This document shows positions 45,011-52,622 of a stretch of DNA of 64,000 nucleotides, one piece after another (the first letter of the stretch is position 1; each line of letters opens with the position of its first letter). The stretch spans positions 1,302,001-1,366,000 of the forward strand of contig OZ245872.1 in the NCBI GenBank assembly GCA_965229345.1, written 5' to 3'. The position numbers were made by a program, and so were the translations under genes. Below the pieces are notes generated by a model that saw nothing but the letters and a program-made list of their open reading frames with translations, did no database searches and was not told the origin of the DNA. This DNA is from PBB1 sp965229345 (GTDB lineage: Bacteria > Pseudomonadota > Gammaproteobacteria > Burkholderiales > Burkholderiaceae_C).

Positions 45011-46000
45011 ATGAGCCTTTTTTCGGTCCTTCTGGCGCTGCTGCTCGAACAGCTGAAACCCCTGCAGCGCGGCACGGCGATTCATTCTGCGATGACCTCC
45101 TGGCAGCGCTGGGTGGGTCGAAACTTCGACGCCGGCCGCGACCACCACGCCTGGGTGGTGTGGATCATCACCGTCGTGCTGCCCGGCGTGCTGGTGTGGC
45201 TGGTGCATGCAGGCATCACCCATTACAGCTTGCTGCTCGGGCTGGTGTGGAATGTGGCGGTGCTGTACCTGACGCTGGGTTTTCGCCAGTTCAGTCATTA
45301 CTTCACCGATATACGAGACGCACTCGATCGCGAGGACGAGGCCGAGGCGCGCCGCCTGTTGACCGAATGGCGCCACCTCGACGTGAGCGAATTGCCCCGC
45401 ACCGAGCTGTTGCGCCATGTGATCGAGCACTCGCTGCTGGCCGCGCACCGCCATGTGTTCGGCGTGTTCTTCTGGTTCGTCGTGCTGTCGTCGCTCGGCT
45501 TCGGCCCGGCGGGCGCGGTGCTGTACCGCTGCGCCGAGTTCGCGAGCCGCTACTGGGCCTTTCGCAGCCGCACCATCGGCGAGCCGACCAACGAACGGCT
45601 GATGGCGTTGTCGCAGCGGCTGTTCGGCCTGATGGACCGCATCCCGGCGCGGCTGACCGCCTTCGGTTTCGCGGTGGTCGGCAACTTCGAGGAAGCCATC
45701 AATGGCTGGCGCCGCGATGCCGAGCTGTGGCTGCATCCGAACGAGGGCATCATCCTCGCCGCTGCCGCCGGTGCCGTCGGCGTGCAACTGGGCGGCACCG
45801 CCGCGCCGGGCGTGACGCCCGATCGATCGAAGACCTTCGACAAGGGCGTTGGCTTCGAAGACCTCGCGGCCGTGGGTTCCACCTCCGGCATGACGCCGGT
45901 GCTGGGCCACCTGCGCAGCATCGTGGGGCTGGTCTGGCGCTCGGTGGTCTTGTGGATGCTGCTGCTGGCCCTGTTGACGCTGGCCAATCTGGTGGGTTGA
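45011..46000 (+). CDS. CobD/CbiB-like membrane protein
   Basis: 329 residues with about four to five membrane helices. MSLFSVLLALLLEQLKPLQRG at the N-terminus and HRHVFGVFFWFVVLSSLGFGPAGAVLYRCAEFA in the centre resemble the CobD/CbiB family of adenosylcobinamide-phosphate synthases. It has diverged, and no cobalamin genes are near. Betaproteobacteria often carry such a paralogue beside a Nudix gene and rsgA, so its role may not be in B12. The ATG at 45011 replaces the longer open frame. Confidence 0.78.
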   Translation: MSLFSVLLALLLEQLKPLQRGTAIHSAMTSWQRWVGRNFDAGRDHHAWVVWIITVVLPGVLVWLVHAGITHYSLLLGLVWNVAVLYLTLGFRQFSHYFTDIRDALDREDEAEARRLLTEWRHLDVSELPRTELLRHVIEHSLLAAHRHVFGVFFWFVVLSSLGFGPAGAVLYRCAEFASRYWAFRSRTIGEPTNERLMALSQRLFGLMDRIPARLTAFGFAVVGNFEEAINGWRRDAELWLHPNEGIILAAAAGAVGVQLGGTAAPGVTPDRSKTFDKGVGFEDLAAVGSTSGMTPVLGHLRSIVGLVWRSVVLWMLLLALLTLANLVG

Positions 46001-46013
46001 CCCCACCACACGC

Positions 46014-46931
46014 CTACCAGCGTGTGCCTTCGAGTTCTTGTCGGATCTCGCCGTAGATGCGGTAGCGCGACTCGCTGATCTCGCCTTGCGCCAGGGCCTC
46101 GCGCACACCGCAGCCTGGTTCCTGGCGGTGGGTGCAGTTGTAGAAGCGACAACGGGTCGAGGCCTCGCGCAGGTCGGGCATCAGGCCAGGCAGCTTTTGC
46201 GCGTCGACCTGCTTCAGGCCGAACTCCTGGAAGCCGGGTGAATCGATCAGGCCGGTGCGGCGTTCGGTATCCAGCCAGTACCACTGGGTCGAGGTGGTGG
46301 TGTGGCGTCCCGAGTTCAGCGCCTGCGACACCTCGCCGACCTGCGCACGGGCATCCGGTGCCAGCAGGTTGATCAGCGTGCTCTTGCCGGTGCCGCTGGG
46401 TCCGAGCACCAGCGAGGCCTGGCCGGCCATCAGCGGCATCAGCAGCGCGCGAGATGCCTCAGGCTGGGCCTTGAGCGCCACCTCCAGCACCTGATAGCCC
46501 ATGGCCGTGTACGGCTTCAGTCGCTCCCGCGCCGCAGCGATCTGCGGCAGGTCGGATTTGTTCAGCAGGATGCTGGCCGCGATGCCGGCGCTCTCGGCTG
46601 CGATCAGCGCACGCGCCAGTTGCGACTCGCTGAACACCGGCTCGCTGGCCACCATCACCAGCACCTGATCGAGGTTGGCGGCGAAGGCCTTGGTCTTCCA
46701 TTCGTCCTGGCGAAACAGCAGATTGCGGCGCGGTTCGAGTTCCTCGATCACGCCCTCGTCACCACTGATCTGCCAGCGCACCCGGTCGCCGACGACGCAC
46801 AGGCTTTTCTTGCCGCGCGGGTGACAAATGGTGCGCACACCGGCCTCGGACTCGACGACGTAGTGGCGGCCAAAGCCCGAGACCACCAGCCCGGTGGTGC
46901 TCTCGGCGTTGTCGACCTTCGCCTTGCTCAA
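46014..46931 (-). CDS. rsgA: Small-subunit-dependent GTPase RsgA
   Basis: Checks late 30S assembly. 305 residues: OB-fold N-terminus (GLVVSGFGRHYVVE), circularly permuted GTPase with G4 LLNKSDL before G1 GPSGTGKSTL (near residue 175) and G3 DSPGFQEFGL, and a C-terminal zinc finger (RCRFYNCTHRQEPGCGV). The frame begins at a TTG (46931); no ATG in frame lies closer to the conserved region. It starts 13 bp after the M48 protease stop and converges on the CbiB-like gene. Confidence 0.94.
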   Translation of the reverse strand: MSKAKVDNAESTTGLVVSGFGRHYVVESEAGVRTICHPRGKKSLCVVGDRVRWQISGDEGVIEELEPRRNLLFRQDEWKTKAFAANLDQVLVMVASEPVFSESQLARALIAAESAGIAASILLNKSDLPQIAAARERLKPYTAMGYQVLEVALKAQPEASRALLMPLMAGQASLVLGPSGTGKSTLINLLAPDARAQVGEVSQALNSGRHTTTSTQWYWLDTERRTGLIDSPGFQEFGLKQVDAQKLPGLMPDLREASTRCRFYNCTHRQEPGCGVREALAQGEISESRYRIYGEIRQELEGTRW

Positions 46932-46944
46932 GGCATCGATCCGG

Positions 46945-48228
46945 TCATGTGGCGGTGGCCGGTGTCTGCATCGCTGCCAGCCGCTCGGCGGCCGGTGGGT
47001 GCGAGTAATAGAAGCGCGCGTACAACGGGTCGGGCGTCAGCGTCGAGGCGTTGTCCTTGTAGAGCTTGAGCAGGGCCGACGACAGATCACGCCCGCTGGC
47101 CTGCGCGCAGGCGTAGGCATCGGCCTCGAACTCATGGCGTCGCGACAAGCCAGCGAACAGCGGCGACACGAAGAAGCTGAACACCGGCACGATCAGCATG
47201 AACAGCAGCAGCGCCACCGCGTCGTTCGATGCCGTCATCGACGGCTGCACCCCGAAGGCGGTGTAGAACCAGATCCGGTGCGACATCCAGCCCAGCACCG
47301 CGAAGCCGACCAGGCTGATCGCGAACATCGAGGCGATGCGCTTGAGCACATGCCGGTGCTTGAAATGACCCAGCTCGTGTGCCAGCACTGCCTCGACCTC
47401 GCCGGGCAGCAGCTTGTCGAGCAGCGTGTCGAAGAACACCACTCGCTTGGCCGCGCCGAAGCCGGTGAAGTAGGCATTGGCGTGAGCCGAGCGCTTGCTG
47501 CCATCCATCACGAAGAAGCCCTTGGCGAAGAAGCCGCACTTCGCCATCAGTGCCTGCACCCTCGCTTCAAGGGACGCGTCAGCCAGCGGCTTGAAGGTGT
47601 TGAACAGCGGTGCGATCACCGTGGGATAGAGCACCAGCGCCAGCAGGTTGAAGCCCATCCACGCTCCCCAGGCCCACAGCCACCAGAGTGCGCCAGCGCT
47701 GCCCATGATCCACAGCATGCCGGCCGCCAGCGGCAGACCGATGAGCGTGCCCAGCACGATGCCCTTCAGCGCATCGACGAGGTAGAGCTTCCAGGTTGTG
47801 CGGTTGAAACCAAAGACTTGCTCGAGGCGAAACGTGCTGTACAGATCGAAGGGCAGATCAAGCAGCGACCCGATCACCACGAATGCGGCCAGCAGGGCGA
47901 GCTGGTAGGCCATGTCGCCGTAGGCTGGCTGCACGGCCTCGCGGATGGTGTTGTTGAGCAGGCCCAGTCCACCCAGCAAGGTCCAGCCGACCAGCACGGC
48001 AGCGCTGAAGGCCATGGTCCACAGGCCGAAGCTGCCCTTGGCGAGCGTGTAGCGCGCGGCCTGTCGGTGCGCGTCCAGCGTGACGATGTCGGCGAATGCC
48101 GCGGGCACCGCATCGCTGTGACGCGCGACATGGCGCATCTGCCGTGCGGCGAGCCAGAAGCGGATCAGCAGGGAAACGACGAGGGCGGCAGCGAACAAAA
48201 GCGCAAGCAGCGAGGCAGGGAGGTTCAA
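46945..48228 (-). CDS. M48 family (Ste24-like) membrane metalloprotease
   Basis: 427 residues with several membrane helices, the zinc motif HELGHFKHRH near residue 284, and the third ligand in RRHEFEADAYA. The N-terminal CAAX-protease region (FDLYSTFRLEQVFGFNRTTWKLY) matches Ste24-like M48 peptidases rather than HtpX. Neither candidate start is ATG: TTG at 48228 begins MNLPASLLALLF and gives a normal length; a second TTG at 48309 adds 27 non-hydrophobic residues. It is divergent from orn. Likely role: quality control of membrane proteins. Confidence 0.88.
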   Translation of the reverse strand: MNLPASLLALLFAAALVVSLLIRFWLAARQMRHVARHSDAVPAAFADIVTLDAHRQAARYTLAKGSFGLWTMAFSAAVLVGWTLLGGLGLLNNTIREAVQPAYGDMAYQLALLAAFVVIGSLLDLPFDLYSTFRLEQVFGFNRTTWKLYLVDALKGIVLGTLIGLPLAAGMLWIMGSAGALWWLWAWGAWMGFNLLALVLYPTVIAPLFNTFKPLADASLEARVQALMAKCGFFAKGFFVMDGSKRSAHANAYFTGFGAAKRVVFFDTLLDKLLPGEVEAVLAHELGHFKHRHVLKRIASMFAISLVGFAVLGWMSHRIWFYTAFGVQPSMTASNDAVALLLFMLIVPVFSFFVSPLFAGLSRRHEFEADAYACAQASGRDLSSALLKLYKDNASTLTPDPLYARFYYSHPPAAERLAAMQTPATAT

Positions 48229-48321
48229 GGGGACTTCAGAGGGTGACGTCGGTGCGCAGTGTAGGGCGCGAGGCCGCCTGCGCAGGCCGTCGTAAGACAA
48301 TCCCTGCAAGGAGCAAGCACC

Positions 48322-48879
48322 ATGACCACCCCCTTGGCAAAAAGCGACCAGAACCTGATCTGGATCGACCTCGAGATGACCGGGCTGTACCCGGAAACCG
48401 ACCGCATCATCGAGATCGCGGTGATCGTCACCGATTCACAGTTGAATGTGCGCGTGGAAGGCCCGACGATCGCGGTCCATCAAAGCGATGCGGCGCTGGA
48501 CGCGATGGACGCCTGGAACAAGGGCACCCATGGCCGCAGCGGGCTGATCGATCGTGTCAAGGCGTCGACCGTGGACGAAGCGCAAGCCGAGGCACAGATC
48601 ATTGCCTTCCTCGAGCAGTACGTGCCCAAGGGCAAGTCGCCGATGTGCGGCAACAGCATCTGCCAGGACCGCCGCTTTCTGGCGAAGACGATGCCCGCGC
48701 TGGAAGACTTCTTTCACTACCGCAACCTCGATGTCAGCACGCTGAAGGAGCTGGCCAAGCGCTGGAAGCCGGGCATCCTCGACGGATTCAAGAAGGCCCA
48801 GGCACACACCGCGCTGGCCGACATTCGGGAGTCGATCGAGGAACTGGCGTACTACCGCGAGCACTTTCTGGCGGCGTGA
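48322..48879 (+). CDS. orn: Oligoribonuclease
   Basis: 3'-5' exonuclease that degrades di- to pentanucleotides, including pGpG made when EAL enzymes cut c-di-GMP. 185 residues with all DEDDh motifs: WIDLEMTGL (D, E), CGNSICQDRRF (D), and the end HTALADIRES (H, D). AAGGAG lies 7 bp before the ATG. The stop overlaps a 7-bp hairpin (48873-48895). Confidence 0.96.
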   Translation: MTTPLAKSDQNLIWIDLEMTGLYPETDRIIEIAVIVTDSQLNVRVEGPTIAVHQSDAALDAMDAWNKGTHGRSGLIDRVKASTVDEAQAEAQIIAFLEQYVPKGKSPMCGNSICQDRRFLAKTMPALEDFFHYRNLDVSTLKELAKRWKPGILDGFKKAQAHTALADIRESIEELAYYREHFLAA

Positions 48880-48920
48880 GCTGAGTTTTCACGCCGACTG
48901 AGACCAACGCGTGAGCGTTG
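48873..48920 (+). other. Two hairpins at the orn 3' end
   Basis: GGCGTGA/TCACGCC (48873-48879, 48889-48895) spans the orn stop. Ten bases later CAACGC-GTGA-GCGTTG (48905-48920) forms a perfect 6-bp stem with a GTGA (GNRA-type) tetraloop. Neither is followed by a T-run, so they are not classical terminators; they may protect the orn 3' end or belong to the structured element that begins at 48942. Confidence 0.5.
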
Positions 48921-48941
48921 CGCCGGGCCACTGTGTTGCGT

Positions 48942-49197
48942 TCATGTCCCCCGGGCCGGTTCATAAGTCGGTCGCTTCGGCAAGACCAACCGGCCCTCCT
49001 CCTTAACTTCACTCCACACAGCGGCCCGCCGCAGCGCTCCTGCCATCACCGAGGCAGTCGGGGATTGAATTCCTTGGTGTGCAACCACAGTGTCGGCTGA
49101 CGAGGGCGTGGGGTGACCGGCGCAGCGAAGTAAAGGAGGAGGGCCGATGCGGTCTGGCCCATAGCGTCTAGGCGGCGAACCGGCCCGGGGGACATGA
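48942..49197. ncRNA. Candidate structured RNA or palindromic element in the orn/trpS gap
   Basis: This covers most of the only gene-free stretch above 300 bp (48880-49269). Outer arms CATGTCCCCCGGGCCGGTTC (48943-48962) and its exact complement (49177-49196), extendable by one T-A pair, enclose a second pairing. That pairing is 13 bp (48992-49004 with 49133-49145), an A-A mismatch, then 5 bp (49006-49010 with 49127-49131). Between the two left strands is a hairpin with a C(UUCG)G loop (48967-48990). The inner 116 bases can form GCGG/CCGC (49021-49032), CTGCC/GGCAG (49040-49057) and TGGT/ACCA hairpins. The UUCG loop favours the + strand as RNA. It could equally be a relic or non-autonomous mobile element. 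I recognise no known RNA family. Confidence 0.5.
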
Positions 49198-49269
49198 GCG
49201 GAGCCGGTTACCCCGCGCCCTTGTCAGCACCGCGCAAAAGCCCGCAGGCACGTGAGCGGTGCAAAGCGA

Positions 49270-50466
49270 TCAGTAATTGATCCCCATCGCGTCCCGCACA
49301 TCCCGCATCGTTTCTCGGGCCACCGTGCGCGCCCGCTCGGTGCCGACCTCGACGATCCACTGCACCTGTTTCGGGTTGCTCAGGTAGGCCTCGGCGCGTT
49401 CGCGCCAGGGTTGCTGCTCGCGAATGATCGCTTCGATCACTGGCTGCTTGCACTCCAGGCAGCCGATGCCTGCCGTCTTGCAGCCCTTGACGACCCATTC
49501 CTTCGTGTCGGTGTCTGAGTAAACCTGGTGGAACTGCCACACCGGGCAGCGGTCCGGGTTGCCGGCATCGGTGCGGCGCACGCGCTGCGGGTCGGTCGGC
49601 ATGCGCTTGATCTTTTGCTCGACCACAGCGGGCTCTTCGCGCATCGCGATCGCGTTGCCGTAGCTCTTGCTCATCTTCGCGCCGTCGAGGCCGGGCAGCT
49701 TGCTCACTTCGGTGAGCAGCACCGCCGGCTCGTGCAGGATCGTCTTGCCGGCGCCGCGCAGGAAGGCGTCGAGCCGTTCGCGGTCGGCCGCGCTCAAGGC
49801 GCCACTCGCGGCGATCAGCGCACGTGCCTGCGTCAGCGATTCATCGCTGCCGGTCTCCTGGAAGGCCTTGCGCGCCGCGGCAAACGCCTTGCCGTCGTTC
49901 TTGCTCATCTTCTTGACGACGGCCAGCGCCAGTGCCTCGGCGTTCGGCTCGCGGCCGTACAGGTGGTTGAAACGGCGGGCCACCTCGCGGGTGATCTCGA
50001 CGTGCGGGGCCTGGTCTTCACCCACCGGCACGAACGCGGCTTTGTAGATCAGGATGTCGGCCGCCTGCAGCAGCGGGTAGCCGAGGAAGCCGTAGGTCGC
50101 GAGGTCGCGGTCCTTCAGCTTTTCCATCTGGTCCTTGTAGGTCGGCATGCGTTCCAGCCAGGCCAGCGGCGTGCCCATGGCCAGTAGCGTGAACAGCTCG
50201 GCGTGTTCTGGCAGGCGGCTCTGGATGAAGATCGTGCACTGCTCGGGGTCGAGCCCCGCGGCGATCCAGTCGATCACCATGTCGTAGACGTTCTTCTCGA
50301 TGACTTCGCGATCTTCGTAGTGCGTGGTCAGCGCATGCCAGTCGGCGACGAAGTAGAAGCAGTCGAACTCGGCCTGCAGCCGCACCCAGTTCTTCAGCGC
50401 GCCGTGGTAGTGGCCGAGGTGCAGGGCACCGGTGGGGCGCATGCCGGACAGGACTCTCTGTTTCAT
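49270..50466 (-). CDS. trpS: Tryptophanyl-tRNA synthetase
   Basis: 398 residues. Class I signature HLGH (residues 16-19; LHLGHYHG) and KMSKS (GAKMSKSYGN, near 265) are intact, with the tryptophan-site GEDQAPHVEITREVARRFN between. Compared with the usual length of about 335 there is an insertion of about 70 residues between the Rossmann core and KMSKS, beginning LALAVVKKMSKNDGKAF, which contains a second KMSK-like sequence. The C-terminal anticodon part has the GCLECKQPV Cys pair. Divergent from purN. Confidence 0.94.
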   Translation of the reverse strand: MKQRVLSGMRPTGALHLGHYHGALKNWVRLQAEFDCFYFVADWHALTTHYEDREVIEKNVYDMVIDWIAAGLDPEQCTIFIQSRLPEHAELFTLLAMGTPLAWLERMPTYKDQMEKLKDRDLATYGFLGYPLLQAADILIYKAAFVPVGEDQAPHVEITREVARRFNHLYGREPNAEALALAVVKKMSKNDGKAFAAARKAFQETGSDESLTQARALIAASGALSAADRERLDAFLRGAGKTILHEPAVLLTEVSKLPGLDGAKMSKSYGNAIAMREEPAVVEQKIKRMPTDPQRVRRTDAGNPDRCPVWQFHQVYSDTDTKEWVVKGCKTAGIGCLECKQPVIEAIIREQQPWRERAEAYLSNPKQVQWIVEVGTERARTVARETMRDVRDAMGINY

Positions 50467-50511
50467 GGGACAGCTCGGTGGTGTGGCTGGCGATTGTAGG
50501 TTTGGGCTCCG

Positions 50512-50539
50512 CGGCGGGCCGATACACTGCGGCCCGCCG
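50512..50539. promoter_or_regulatory. Inverted repeat around the purN -10 element
   Basis: Perfect 10-bp arms CGGCGGGCCG (50512-50521) and CGGCCCGCCG (50530-50539) enclose ATACACTG, whose TACACT (50523-50528) could be the purN -10 box. It lies in the trpS/purN divergent gap, 28 bp before the purN ATG. As DNA it could be an operator; as RNA the arm after the start point would be broken. Its regulator, if any, is unknown. Confidence 0.35.
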
Positions 50540-50567
50540 TTGAACCGCTTGAATCACACTCTGCGTC

Positions 50568-51203
50568 ATGAAGAACCTGGTCATCCTCATCTCCGGTCGC
50601 GGCTCGAACATGGTGGCGATCGCCGAGGCCTGTGCTGCCGAGGGCTGGGATGCCCGCATCGCCGCCGTGATCAGCAACCGCAGCGATGCCGGAGGGCTGG
50701 GTTACGCGCAGCAGAACGGCATCCCGACGGCGGTGGTCAACCACCGTGAGTTCGAAGATCGTGAGGCCTTCGATGCAGCGCTGGCGCAGATCATCGACGG
50801 GTTTGTTCCTGATCTGGTCGTGCTGGCCGGTTTCATGCGCATCCTGACGCCCGGCTTCGTGCAGCACTACGCCGGCCGCATGCTCAACATCCATCCGTCG
50901 CTGCTGCCGGCCTTCCCGGGCCTTCACACGCATCGCCGCGCGATCGAGGCCGGCTGCAAGGTCGCGGGCACCACTGTCCACGTGGTGACGCCCGAACTGG
51001 ACCACGGCCCGATCGTCGTACAGGCGGTGGTGCCTGTGCGGCCCGACGACACCGAAGACACGTTGGCAGCGCGCGTGCTGGTGATGGAGCACCAGGCGTA
51101 TCCGCGCGCGGTACGGTGGTGGATCGAAGGCCTGCTGGAGTTGACGGATGACGGGCGCATCGTTCATCGCCATGGCGAGTCTCAGGCGCTGATGGCTGGC
51201 TGA
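50568..51203 (+). CDS. purN: Phosphoribosylglycinamide formyltransferase 1
   Basis: 10-formyltetrahydrofolate-dependent GAR transformylase of purine synthesis. 211 residues: NLVILISGRGSNMVAI (phosphate loop), AVISNRSDAGGL, LAGFMRILTPGFV, the catalytic Asn/His in NIHPSLLPAFPG, and VHVVTPELDHGPIV with the catalytic Asp. Standard length. rsmB-like follows after 36 bp. Confidence 0.96.
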   Translation: MKNLVILISGRGSNMVAIAEACAAEGWDARIAAVISNRSDAGGLGYAQQNGIPTAVVNHREFEDREAFDAALAQIIDGFVPDLVVLAGFMRILTPGFVQHYAGRMLNIHPSLLPAFPGLHTHRRAIEAGCKVAGTTVHVVTPELDHGPIVVQAVVPVRPDDTEDTLAARVLVMEHQAYPRAVRWWIEGLLELTDDGRIVHRHGESQALMAG

Positions 51204-51239
51204 ACTGGTCGGCGGGATGTCGCCCCGGATAATCGGGTG

Positions 51240-52499
51240 ATGCATCCCAACGCCTTGCTAGAACTCGCCACGGAACTGCTGCATCGGGTCATGCAGTTCA
51301 GTGCCCCCGCCGACAACGTCGTCTCCGACTTCTTTCGCCAGAACCGCGGCCTCGGCATGCGCGAGCGGCACACGCTGGCCGAAACCACCTATACCGTGCT
51401 GCGTCAGCGCCCGCTGTTCCAGCACCTGGCGCAGTCGGGCAAGGGGGAGATGGAGCGCCGCCTGGCGCTGCTCGGCTGGCAGGGCAACGCGGCGTTTCTG
51501 CGTGCGGCCCTGCAGGACCACGAGGTGCAGTGGCTGGAAAAGGTGGGTGCGGTCGACCGCACTGCGCTGCCGGAGAAGCTGCGCCACAACCTGCCCGAAT
51601 GGCTGGCCGATCGGCTGCAGGCCGAAGTCGGTGACGAATTCTGGCCGCTGGTCGAGGCGCTGAACGGCAGTGCGCCACTGGACCTGCGGGTCAACACCTT
51701 CAAGGCCAAGCGCGACGCGGTACAGACCGATTTCAAGGCCGCCAACATCGATGCGCTGCCGACGCCCTATTCACCCTGGGGCCTGCGCATCGAAGGCAAG
51801 CCGGCGCTGCACAAGCTCGAGGTGTTTCTGCGCGGCGATGTCGAGGTCCAGGACGAAGGCAGCCAGCTGCTCGCGCTGCTGACCGACGCGAAGCGCGGCG
51901 AGATGGTTGTCGACTTTTGCGCGGGTGCCGGCGGCAAGACGCTGGCGCTCGGGGCGTCGATGCGCAACACCGGGCGGCTGTATGCGTTCGACACCTCCGG
52001 CCACCGACTGGCCGCGCTGAAGCCGCGTCTGGCGCGCAGCGGGCTGTCCAATGTGCACCCGGTGCAGATCGCGCATGAGCGCGATGACCGCATCAAGCGG
52101 CTGGCCGGCAAGATCGACCGGGTGCTGGTCGATTCGCCGTGTTCCGGCCTGGGCACGCTGCGCCGCAACCCGGACCTGAAGTGGCGACAGTCACCGCAGT
52201 CTGTGGATGAACTGCGCGTCAAGCAGGCCGCCATCCTGGCCAGTGCGTCGCGGCTGGTCAAACCGGGCGGTCGGCTCGTCTACGCGACCTGCAGCCTGCT
52301 GCAATCCGAAAACGAAGCCATCGCCGACGCGTTTTCAGCCGAGCGCGTGCGGGATTTCAAGCCCATCGCGGTCGAGTCGTTGCTGGAGGGGGCGCATGTG
52401 GACTCGGCCAGCAGCCTGGTCAGCGGTCCGTACCTGCGCTTGTGGCCCCATCGCCACGGCACCGATGGGTTCTTCGCAGCGGTCTGGCAACGCACTTGA
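51240..52499 (+). CDS. RsmB-like rRNA (cytosine-5-)-methyltransferase
   Basis: 419 residues of the RsmB/RsmF (NOP2/Sun) group. SAM site VVDFCAGAGGKTLALG, DTSGHRLAALKPRLAR, catalytic motif DSPCSGLGTLRRNPDLKW (Cys near residue 301) and the second Cys in YATCSLLQSEN. The N-terminal 120 residues are helical and less conserved than the NusB-like domain of E. coli RsmB, so the exact target cytosine is uncertain. An ATG at 51240 follows an in-frame GTG at 51237; the ATG is used. Confidence 0.88.
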   Translation: MHPNALLELATELLHRVMQFSAPADNVVSDFFRQNRGLGMRERHTLAETTYTVLRQRPLFQHLAQSGKGEMERRLALLGWQGNAAFLRAALQDHEVQWLEKVGAVDRTALPEKLRHNLPEWLADRLQAEVGDEFWPLVEALNGSAPLDLRVNTFKAKRDAVQTDFKAANIDALPTPYSPWGLRIEGKPALHKLEVFLRGDVEVQDEGSQLLALLTDAKRGEMVVDFCAGAGGKTLALGASMRNTGRLYAFDTSGHRLAALKPRLARSGLSNVHPVQIAHERDDRIKRLAGKIDRVLVDSPCSGLGTLRRNPDLKWRQSPQSVDELRVKQAAILASASRLVKPGGRLVYATCSLLQSENEAIADAFSAERVRDFKPIAVESLLEGAHVDSASSLVSGPYLRLWPHRHGTDGFFAAVWQRT

Positions 52500-52622
52500 T
52501 TCGAGTCGGAACGGCCTCAGGTTTCAATTGCCGGGCAAGCGCTGCATTGTTCAGGCCATCTCGGGGTATCGGGCGGCGCCTACAATCGAGAAGTTTGACT
52601 CATTGCAGCGCGGACGCGATTC

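Noticed and set aside
46945..48309. Longer TTG start (48309) for the M48 protease
   Set aside because: It would add 27 polar residues before the first membrane helix and crowd the orn start at 48322; the TTG at 48228 gives normal length and topology.
48942..49197. 6S RNA, RNase P RNA, tmRNA or SRP RNA as identity of the structured element
   Set aside because: I looked for the RNase P P4 strand (GAGGAAAGTCCGGGC), the tmRNA start and tag region, the 6S central-bubble arrangement and the short SRP hairpin on both strands; none is present.
48942..49197. IscB/IsrB-associated (HEARO) RNA
   Set aside because: The ATGA beside the right arm recalled the insertion preference of HEARO elements, but no HNH/RuvC-like gene is in the window and I cannot match the core consensus. 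It remains untested.
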